NCBI GenBank assembly: GCA_011800805.1 | Contig: MPNW01000464.1 | Span: forward strand, 23,426-87,425 | Length of the DNA: 64,000 nucleotides | Reading direction: 5' to 3' | From: Hirudo medicinalis | Taxonomy: Eukaryota > Annelida > Clitellata > Hirudinida > Hirudinidae | Shown: piece by piece, positions 1 to 10,100 of the stretch | Position numbering within the stretch: the first letter of the stretch is position 1 | Layout: each line of letters opens with the position of its first letter | Position numbers and translations under genes: made by a program | The notes under the pieces: generated by a model | What the model was told of the DNA's origin: nothing | Seen by the model: the letters and a program-made list of their open reading frames with translations, nothing else | Database searches by the model: none

Positions 1-313
1 TATTAGCTAACATCTTAAATAATTGATATATTAATCCGCTATGGTGAGAATTTGATACCACAAAACCTTCACTTCCAATCGACTGCGTTCAGGGAGTCCG
101 TGACTTAAATGCTGTTTAAAGTCATCAATTAATCTTTCTAAATTATTAATTTAGGCCTCAATCTTAGTAAAGGTAAAGCCAAGATTTAAAGCGATAGTTT
201 TGATACGAACCAGGCTTCATTAAGTTACTGAAGATTATAAATTTATTCGGCAGATGTCAGCCTATACATTGCAAATTTCTTATACACGTACTAAAGTGGA
301 ATGACGATCTAAA

Positions 314-385
314 ATTATGAGACATTAATCATTAAAATTGATCAAGGCTGAATACTAGTTAAAAAACTGAAAAGCGTTGATTTTG
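314..385 (+). repeat. direct repeat flanking the Tc1-like remnant, left copy
   Basis: About 70 bases here (starting at a TTATGAGACATTAATC-like motif and containing GGCTGAATACTAGTTAA) recur at 1,226-1,297 with roughly 85 percent identity by eye. The two copies flank the truncated Tc1-like element in the same orientation. This could be an older repeat that was split or duplicated around the insertion. Confidence 0.65.
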
Positions 386-429
386 AGGTCATCGCAGACA
401 GTGCATCATTTTGTTAATTAATTTCTCAA

Positions 430-1226
430 TAACTACAAAATAACCATCATGTCCATCTAGATTGAATTTATTTCATCAGCAAAAATTATGTTGGTCCAAC
501 CTTCTGTCCTTGATAACATTGTTTTGGCCCATTGAACTCTGGCAATTTTGTGGTGTTCTTGCAAAGCTGAACCTTCAATCTCTTTTCTTATTTTAAAATC
601 TTACTGGCATTTAAGTAATTTATTACTGTATTCTTAGAAACAGTTAAATTTGATTCTGTTCTTAGCTGGTTGGCAGAAAATTTACCCAATGATGCTCTCC
701 TCACCAGCAGTCTCTCCTGTTTGGCAGACAATTTCTTCTTTCTTCCCGGAAATTTATTGGTTCCATAGTCTTCAGGAGCATTCAAATAATTCGAAATAAC
801 ACTTATGGACCTCTTTAGCAATCCTCGATCTTGAATAATTTGGCTTTCCTGGAGGCTTCAATCCTCCCCGTCTCATTTTCGGGCAATGTTTTACCTCTAC
901 CCACCACTAAACTAATAATAATAAAGTAAAAAAGAAAATTTCTTAAATCTATCATGTTAGTAGATCACAGAAACCTTCTTTGAAGGTCATTTGTACCTTG
1001 TTAAATTATTTGTATAGGTCATATGCAAACTCCTTCCTATCTTTTTTGGACGGCCCAAAAACACACTTTAACGTAATTTACGAGTTTTAATTATTCTATG
1101 AAGTCGACATTTTACAAGATGTTTTATATGTGGTAAAGTGACCTAATGTCCAAATTTGAATAAATTCCAGTTTGATAAACGAGAAATTTGCATAAAATAT
1201 TCACTTCCTATCTATATTGGCCGGAG
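430..1226 (-). mobile_element. Tc1/mariner-like transposon remnant (copy 1)
   Basis: Degenerate DNA transposon read on the minus strand. The segment 588-821 encodes a paired-type helix-turn-helix segment ([16 protein letters not shown], then a basic FPGRKKKL stretch) like the DNA-binding part of Tc1/Tc3 transposases. Downstream, 430-560 encodes the region of the first catalytic Asp (IIFADE). The 5' terminal repeat is at about 1,197-1,225 and matches the end of the copy at 44,164. A second, inner repeat sits at 1,028-1,055, so the end has an outer plus an inner inverted repeat, as in IR/DR-type Tc1 elements. The 3' half of the gene and the other terminus are missing. The reading frame is broken upstream of residue 1 of the HTH and again just after IIFADE. 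Not functional. Confidence 0.8.
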
Positions 1227-1297
1227 TTTATGAGATATTAATCATTGAAATTGATTAAGACTGAATACTAGTTAATAGACTTTGAAAAGTGCCGATT
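1226..1297 (+). repeat. direct repeat flanking the Tc1-like remnant, right copy
   Basis: Right-hand partner of the repeat at 314-385. It directly abuts the outer terminal repeat of the Tc1-like copy. Confidence 0.65.
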
Positions 1298-2895
1298 TTT
1301 AGGGCAGCTGCTATAGATTTGACGGCATGCTAGTCAGGAGTATGGTCGCGAAAAGATTTGCATCAATTTTGTATCACTTTTTTGGCGAAATTATTTGTCT
1401 AAAATAGGCCCATGACTTTTGTAAGTGTGGGGATAAATCTGAATAAGCCTGATTTTTTGCCTCTCCGCTAACATTTTGTATCTCGAATGATTGAAAATAT
1501 GGTGAATTTTATTACGTCAGTGTTATTTTCGGAACGAAAAACGAAAATTAGAAATATTAAACGAAGACGAAAATAAAAACTAAATTTATTTCTCCGATGA
1601 AAACGAAAATAAAAACTATAATTATTTATGAAACGAAACTAAAATAAAAACTGAACTTTCAACTAAAGCGTTTCAAACGAAAATAACTAAAATAACAAAG
1701 CTCCGAATAATGCTTAAATAATTAAGGATAATTATTCGGATTATTGTTGAAATAGTTTTGTTATTTGTTCTATGTTATGTGGTTCTAGGGTACTCGTAAG
1801 TTGGTGAGAAGTTGCAGCTAATAGCTAGTAGTGGTGAAGTTGTCGATAGAAACTTTGTTGTAGAAATACTGTAGTTAGGTTCCTTAATTGCTTAAAGTTG
1901 GCAGTTATATTCGTTGTTTATTAAACTATTAACTATTGTCTTCGTTTACTTCCATAACTTTCAACAGCATTTTAGAAATCTATAATATAAAACAGAAAGC
2001 CAAATTCGGCAGTAACTAAACATTTTTTCAAATGAACTATTAACATGACTTTGTCAAGATCGCAAAAAAGAAAACAGAGTCTGGCAATATTTCCAATATT
2101 TGTCCATCTTGCGAGTCATCACAAAAGATTATTTCAGCTCATGTAGGCCTGTATGGTCAATGGAATCTCATTTTCTAATTTTGTCTTGTATTGTGTTTTT
2201 TTTTGTAATTTGACCATGAAAATTATACGTAACACTTCAAATTCTCAAGGGGCCCATTTTGATTTTATTGCGTGGGAGCCTGCCGTTTGAAGTTACGCCA
2301 CTGGTGGCGAAACATTAACTATTCAGATATTTTCTCGGTAATTGATTTCACATCCCTATTGCCCTATGTAAACAATTTGCAATTCCTAATCTAGTTATTA
2401 AATGGAAAAACAAAACAAAGAACACTGCTCTTTCGCCCTTCACGATGGTGGCATGGATTGTTTGTAGGAGCACCGTCCCAATCATCTACTTACGTAATGG
2501 ATTTTAACATCATCGAAACGTTCTCTCGAGCTCGTAACTCAGCTTTCGTCCCTGCGGTGTTGCAGTGGTCGAGATGGACTTATATTAAAATAAATAAATG
2601 ACAATAAATTTATAACTCAATAAAATATAAAGCAAATACGTATCCTTAAATATTACTTTGACAACAATCCGTGCGTGGCATCGAGATGAAAGCTACGCTT
2701 AAATTTGTTTCAAACAATAGAGTGTTGGTATAATAAATTGAGAGCATAAGTATTAATTTATACCTAGCAATTGAGAGTACGTCATTTTATGTTTATGAAA
2801 ATTTGTAGAGGATAAGTTTAAGCTTTAATGTTCTTGATATGAGCGTAAGAATTAATTATTTCTTTCAGCACCATATTATTTAAAAAAGGCCTAAA
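1298..2895. other. AT-rich intergenic stretch with irregular A-rich repeat and a hAT-like end
   Basis: No gene seen. From about 1,515 to 1,695 there is an irregular tandem array built on ACGAAAATAAAAACTA-like units. At 2,284-2,306 the bases read, in reverse complement, CAGTGGCGTAACTTCAAACG, which resembles the CAG-starting termini of many hAT transposons, but I found no partner terminus. The upstream region of the tetraspanin gene lies at the right edge; no clear promoter motif could be picked out. Confidence 0.4.
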
Positions 2896-5800
2896 ATGTT
2901 ATTTGTGCCGACTATCGATGAAGTTAGCCGGGTCCGCATGAGCAAATTGCTCGTTGCGCTGAATGCCATTTATGCCATTTTCGGCTTTCTACTCTTCAGA
3001 ACCTCTTTGAAACTCCTGTCTGTTATCCTTAACTTTAACAAACTTTTTCATGTTTCTTACGATAATTATCTTGTCTCAATTTTTATTTTTTGCGGCTTGA
3101 CCCTTATTGCCGGTAGCTTGGCGTGCATGTACTTCTTTCTAAGTGCTATGATCCCTTCGCAAGTTAGCACCTTACATTATTTATAACATTAAATCTTCAC
3201 AATTTGTCATTTCATATTTTTGTTTATATTCCTCAGAGAATTAAGAATTTGCAGAAATACTTTCACCTGAGATTATATATGGTGCTACAGTCAATAATTA
3301 TTTTAGTCTGCGTCAGTCTCATGCCAAGAGAGAGAAATAACTTGAAGGCTTCCATCGAGGTACGAGTAATGCTTTCCAATTCGCCCAACTGGTGTTTTAA
3401 ATGTCTCTGTTACTGTGCTCAGCATGGCATAATGGAATCCATGAAACAATACAAAATAAATTTGGAGAAAAAAAAGTTGATAGACTTACTTCAAATGAAA
3501 TATTCCTGTTGTGGTAGTGATAAATACTCCGACTGGTTCCAGGTAACTACGATTAAAAAATTTTTGAAGTTCATTTTGTTAAGTGCATTTTTTCCGAAAG
3601 CAGATCGCTTGGAACTCCGGTGAATTTATGGCAGACCTCGAAAAAAAACTTAAGTCGGGTCGATATTCAGAAGATGATGTTCCATTTAGTTGCTGTGACC
3701 CAGACTCTTCACGTCCTTGCATCAACAGAAGAGTGCACGACAACAGCGCCCATCCAGCGTATGACTTCGCTGTTGATCTCACTCTCCACAAAATTGGATG
3801 CAAGTAAGTTGAATTATTTTTGCTAAAATGACAGCGAAATAACGTTGTTTTTGGTTTTGTTTTAACGTTTACATTCTGAATAATTACAATCGTATTCCGA
3901 TATGGGATACTTGATTTTAGAACGCTACTTGCATTGGTACCTGGACTATAATTTGATTACCACGAAAGTTTTATTTATTGTTTCGTTCTGATTACTGAGC
4001 ATACATTAAACAATGGTAAGTGATACAACAGCAAAATATTTAAGAAATCAACAAGGTTTACTTGCGAAATTACAGACATCCAATTCTTATTTTCATCTTA
4101 CTCTCATTAAACGTACAGTACTTGTGCTTATTGGGACTCGGTCTTCAGTATTTGATCCCATGTTTCGCTGTATCTACAATCAAATTAAAATATGGCATCC
4201 CAAGCTGAGAATACTTTCGACAAGAAAGTACTTTAACTTGCATTCAAACTCTGGAAAGAAGTTATTAAAAAGTTAAGGATCCCGAACTTCATAAGAATGT
4301 TGAACCAAATTCATTGATTTCTCCATACTGAGGAAGAGAAGCTTTACTGAAAGGCAAACAGGCCTCCAAAGACTATATTAACACCATCTCCAGCCAATGT
4401 TCTCTATCGTGGATCTAAATCTTATAATAAATATTTGGAGGATTATGGCAAGGGCAGGTAAACCATAATATACCACAACCTATAGCCAATTCATAACCGA
4501 TTCACCTGCCTCATCAATGATTATGACCCTTCACCTCTCCTATGTACCATTGGCACATTTGTGCCAATGATTAAATTTTCTCGTTTGCTGGGTGAGCAGG
4601 TGAGAAGCATTTGTCCTCTGCTCACTTTTGAATAAAATAAAATAAAACTAATATAAAATGATGAGAAAGAATATTTAAATGTTATGGAGTTGAAAGAGGG
4701 GTCAATTAAAGCTGTCAATGAATTGAATACTTTGAAATAACAGGGACACAATACATCGGATTGACACTTTATTTGAATTAATGACTTGGAACCCTTACCA
4801 TGCCTTTCATTACAGGAAAGTTCTAGTGATATGCGTTAAATTCGTCATATCTTTAACTTTTTTGGTTTGCGTGTAGACACCTAAATTAAATATTTTTTCG
4901 CTACACCATAATATAATCGAACATATATTTTATATTTTTATTTTTAATGTATATAGAGAGTAAAAGTTAATTTATTACTAATGTGAAGGATGCGATTGCG
5001 TTTCACTACAAACAAGATTCATGCGAGGCTCAATTAACGCACATTGCCTGCTCAAACATTTGAAGTCTTTCGCGTTTCTTTGATTTCATTTCTGTGAGTG
5101 CCGAAGATCCATGCTCACAAAGGGCATAAACTTTCAAATGGCAGAAGTAATTCTATGAACTTGTTGCTTAATTGGGGAAAGTTGCTTTCGACAGAAATCA
5201 AAAATTCCGAAAGCTCTTTGCGGCAAAAAAATCTTTCGTAAACGAGGTCATTTCTAAAATCAATAAAGTTTTGTTTTTGGTTCCCATGTGGGATTTGTAA
5301 CATCGCTTGCGATGAAAAGATTTTTACCCATTCCAATTTTGACACATCAAAAACTATCAAATACATCAAATAATTTGTATATAAGAATATAAAAGTGTTC
5401 TGTAACGAATACAACAAATTTAAAGCGATTGATTTTTTTTTATTCTCTTTGAGAAATTAAAATCTGGAAATTCGAAATGAAAAAACTAAAAAAAATATCG
5501 TTTTTCAAATAATTCAATTAATTTCTTTTTGTTATCACCAGAATATTTTCGCGATACCCCGGTCGGCCGACAATGCTACAGACAATGCTTTATCTTCAGA
5601 CTACGAAACAAATTTCAGAATTTAATACATTTTCAATATTGAATAATATTTAATACATCCAAATTTGAAAAAAAAATCCCGTCAAAAGTTATGGTAAAAG
5701 AATCACGTAGCTCGCAAGTTGATGCCGACCACTATATACTGCTAAATCTTTATTTGAATTTGTAGATGTTATCATCTGACATAATTTCGCAACAAGGGAC

Positions 5801-6949
5801 GATTGCAACGTTAACTTTACATCTTCTCTTTACAAACATAACCACATACAAAACTATTATAAATATAAATCATGACCATGTTTGTCAAAAGAAACAACTT
5901 CCTCAAACGATTCATGCATATTGATCTTGCCTAGCCTTTGTATCAAATAATTACCATTCCAATTGGTTACTTGTTCATATAGGTAGACGGTCTTGGGCTC
6001 CACCGCCTGCGACCTATATTTGTTCATTTCTAGATTACTTTGAGAAATTAGTTTTGAAAACCCTGTAGTGAGTGAGATACATTCATTCATTGATGATATC
6101 TTTCTTGTTTGCCATGAGCTTGAAGATGGCCGCATTTGCGATGTATTAAAATTTTATTAATGACTATTATCCATGCATTCTTGGATGCTCGCCTTATGAC
6201 TCATGCCCACTTCTCGTTTACTAATAACAATATACTAAATATTTACCAATTCAATCATTTTCAAATTTCCACTTTCATATACAAATTTGACAATAATAAA
6301 TTTCGTATATAAATTTGACAATAAATAATAATTTACGGTCATTATTTCGTAACTACATTGTGCGTTTGAAGATAATATATTTCGTTGCAGGGAAGCAATC
6401 GAAAGATACATGGACTCAAGATGTTTCTGGCCACTTATTACTTCCATGTCATTCTTTTTGATTATCTATCAACTCAATTTCATTTTTGCTAGCTTCTTGG
6501 ATACTTCGATTCGAATAGCAAAATCGTTCGGAGATATCAAAAGTGCGGCTCCAGTATTTTGTTGTGAATGTTGTTTCAAGTCCCCTAGTATCTCCATACC
6601 TGGAAATTGCGCCTCCGCTCTCTCATCTGATTCGTGCAATCCGTTCTACATACCAAGTTCTAGATGCCGCAACCAGAGCAATGTCGGTTACGATCGAAAT
6701 GCATCCAACAGTTACATTTCCGACATCAATCGTGGCGAAACCTTTGAAGCCTCTGCAAGTGAGAACTCTGTTTTCTCAAAAAATCAGGAGATTAGAAAGA
6801 CCTCAATAAAAGGAATTGTTCAAAGCGATGTTGTACAACCATCTAAGCTGAGACAAATCATCGTCACTAGTAGCCTCCATTCAAGGTTATCCATTTCTCC
6901 AGAACTTAAAATTGTTAGGTCTCTTCCAAAACTTTTTAAATATTATTGA
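2896..6949 (+). CDS. peripherin/RDS-like tetraspanin (five exons)
   Basis: Exons by GT-AG boundaries and frame: 2896-3162, 3237-3359, 3423-3542, 3604-3803, 6391-6949; the joined frame is open (about 422 aa). The protein has four hydrophobic segments: about residues 17-37, 58-80, 100-117, and one just after YMDSRCFWPL in the last exon. A large extracellular loop lies between the last two. The loop carries the tetraspanin CCG motif (SCCGSDKYSDW) and a second cysteine cluster (FSCCDPDSSRPC), the arrangement of the peripherin-2/ROM1 branch, which shapes photoreceptor membranes in vertebrates; arthropod relatives are poorly characterised. The ATG at 2,896 fits the usual short cytoplasmic start, but an upstream exon cannot be excluded. 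The last exon adds a long Ser/Asn-rich tail of about 130 residues, which I cannot assign. Intron 4 (2.6 kb) contains a hAT remnant. Its role in this animal is inferred from family only. Confidence 0.85.
5010..5417 (-). pseudogene. hAT transposase C-terminal fragment
   Basis: Minus-strand open frame 5,115-5,417 reads through a segment (IDFRNDLVYERFF, LSEFLISVESNFPQLSNKF, LLLPFESL) that matches the C-terminal dimerisation region of ZBED/hAT-type transposases. A frame change then leads into HGSSALTEMKSKKRERL, the usual continuation at 5,030-5,110. The N-terminal domains are absent. Lies in intron 4 of the tetraspanin gene. Family recognised from memory of the hATC motif. Confidence 0.7.
5418..6390. 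other. rest of tetraspanin intron 4
   Basis: AT-rich sequence. A minus-strand open frame of 92 codons at 5,857-6,135 has no family I recognise and no coding-like neighbours; treated as chance or old repeat. Likewise nothing recognisable in 3,804-5,009 apart from the hAT end. Confidence 0.4.
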
Positions 6950-7171
6950 TTACGCCTTGAAAAGCTAAAGATTCTGTTTTTTCATTCGTGTTGAAAAGTT
7001 GAGAATAAAGTCGTCAACTGAAAAGTGTTTTGTAATGATTGATGACATCATCTAAACTAAAAATTTGAAATCATAACAAATCTTAGAAAGTCGTTTTATC
7101 CAAATAATTCAACATATAAAGTTTCCAAATTTTGGATGAAAGGCTGAACTACCTTCTAAACGAACGACAAT

Positions 7172-10100
7172 ATGGCAACTCCTAAAATAACAGAACATTC
7201 TCGAAATGATATCAAGGTTAGGGCATAATAAATGTTTCTTTGCAGTACGTTACTTACTTATCTTGTTGGCTCCTAGAAGACTAGCGTCAGTAACATTCAA
7301 AATCGAGGGTCTAGAGTGAGGAATATGAATGCTATTCTGACGGATTTGATAGAGCTTTTCTGATGCAGAATTTAATCTTAAACAGATAATCGAAAAAATC
7401 TACCCTTTCCAATTAACTGCTGCATTTGCTCGAACTCACTTAGAATCATTATCATCACTGGACATTGACTCACAGCCATATCCATTTCGTCTGACCAACA
7501 TTGTCTGCACCATTGGTTTGTTTTGTAAATTATTAAATGATGAATGTGATTAGTATCTATTGTTTAGAAGAATCCGTTCCACATAAATGTTACAGCTCAA
7601 AGTTCTAGCAGACAACCCTCGGGCAGAAGAAATCTTATCTGTGATTTCACAATTTGTAACATTGTTTCTGTATTTCATTTGTCTGGGGATTGGCTTGGTT
7701 TTAAGATCTAAATGATTTTAAAATTTTTTTTCTTTCAAATATCTGGTTCCATTAAATAAGGATTAGGAATTATTTCTCCACAAATTTCAAAGCTTATCTA
7801 CTATTTCACTTTAGAAGTAAAAATTTTGTTGAACTGTGTCAGGTTCTAACTCCTCCTGTCGGGAAACTATCTTGTTTCGTCGTTAATGATCGAAAACCAA
7901 CTCGTTTTTCAAAATAAAAATGTATTGGAAGCAAAGAAAACAGCAAAACAATAAGCAGATCGCAACTAAAGTACAATGATCGAATTTCGACGCACACCAC
8001 TCGCACACTCGCTGATACAACTATCGTCTGCCTTCTTCGCGCGCTCACTCGACACCAATATCACCNNNNNNNNNNNNNNNNNNNNNNNNNNNNNNNNNNN
8101 NNNNNNNNNNNNNNNNNNNNNNNNNNNNNNNNNNNNNNNNACTAAAGTACAATGATCGAATTTCGACGCACACCACTCGCACACTCGCTGATACAACTAT
8201 CGTCTGCCTTCTTCGCGCGCTCACTCGACACCAATATCACCACGGTCTCAACAGCTCGACTCCAACAGCTCTCAACTCCAAACCGACTCCAATCACTCCA
8301 ACAACTCTCACTCTCAACTCCAACTCGAACAGCTCCAACAAACTACGCGCTCCACACCTACACTCTCTCTAACCGCTCCACCACACTCTCTCCGCCTGCC
8401 TTGCCGAGCGACGCCATATATATACTCCTAGGCTGCCACGCGCATTAACATGCAAAACACAGCCAATCATGCTATCGCGCGGTCCCAGGCAGACAATTAA
8501 AACACATCACACGGCCTCATCACGCACACACATCCCTCCGCGCATATAAACAAAATTTACAAAAGTCAGATCCCTGACAAGCTGCATTTTGCAGCTTCTC
8601 CAAACCAGGATAAGATAGTTTTGTGGTTGCTTTTCAGATATTCAACTCATTTGGGGATCAGACAATGAGATTTTAAAACTTCGAAAATAAGAACCACCCT
8701 ACTCTCTGTATCCCAATACAGTGGAGCATTGATTATAAGGAAATAAATAATTTTCACCATTTAAAATTTTGATGCCAGCATCACACTCTAATTAGTTTAT
8801 AAAGCATCATCTTTGCAATCGAAAATTGATGAAGCTGTCTGAATCATTTTTAATGTTCTATTTCCCTAATTTCATCGACATTTATACTTTTTATACTCAT
8901 TTTCTCATTTTTCCTTCATTCATTAGTCTTTTTCATGCTTTTTTCAAGTTCTAACAATCAACCATGTAATTGGAGTGATTAAGCACACAAATTAGTCTTC
9001 TTAAGCCACTATAAATTAATGGTATGTTATGTTGGTAACAAATAAATAAATTGTTGATTAAGTTCATATCTGCAAACTAAAGTAAATTATTACTAATAAA
9101 CTCTTTGAAAATCTTTGATATCTCTGAAACTTGATAGCAGACCTTTATCCCCATGTTATAAAATTCACGGATTAATAGACGCTGATTTTTCTTACAAACA
9201 GTACTAAGAAACTCCTACCACGGAGCTCACCGACAGGGAATCATCAGAGTAGTGCCCCCGTCACCGAACGTTTCGGCCCAAACCTCTTACGTTCTCAGGC
9301 GGGTGACCCTGTCGGTTATTACCCTACTTAAACCATCTACATCCACATCTACTACATCCATTATATGGTTATCGATTAAAGACGGCGACCTTTGCACATC
9401 GATACCATATAATGCAAACTGAGCGTTATAATTTCTTTAAAGCGGCCGCCCTCACTTTGAAAATTACGCTCACCGGCAGCGCGCATATATCGCAATAAAC
9501 ACTCATTCGCGTTTCACGTCATTTTGCGAATGCGCGTGCCATCTCTTCACCAACCAAACCGCAATCTCTCCTTTCTTAGCAACGCTTACGCCTCTCATCT
9601 CCCAAATCCGGCATGATGCCGCCTCCGCGGCCTCCGACATTTTTTCGTAGCCTTATTTCTTTCCCGGTCCGACAAAACGATTTGAGTGAGGAACGTGTAG
9701 GCCGACTTCCCAACTAAACCTCTCGCTCTAACTTCAACGGGCATTAACTTTACCCGAAAACCGCTATCTTTTAGATCTTTCGCTAAATCAGAGTATTTCT
9801 TCGTTTTTAGCACATTACTCGCTTCGATCCTATCCTCCCACGGTACCGTCAACTCTACCAAAAAGCGTCTGACGACGATGCGAGAACAATCTCTGGCCTC
9901 CTGCCGCTATCCCTAAGCAATTGGGGATAGTGTCTCAATCCTTCTAGGTTGGCTGCGACGGTCCAATCATTAAGCCTATGTGAGAATGTCTCTCCTCGGA
10001 GGGAGTTTGTTTTTCTTGCAGGGTAGTGAAAGCCCTCTCGCAAGAAATATACCTTCCGCTGCAATATAATCTTGCGAGAATTTACTCTGGCTACCACCAT

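Noticed and set aside
1515..1695. A-rich tandem-like array as a CRISPR or satellite
   Set aside because: Units are irregular in length and sequence with no spacer pattern; the genome context is eukaryotic.
8152..8448. 98-codon Ser/Thr/Leu-rich frame near the gap
   Set aside because: It is low-complexity CT/CA-rich LTR sequence, not a gene.
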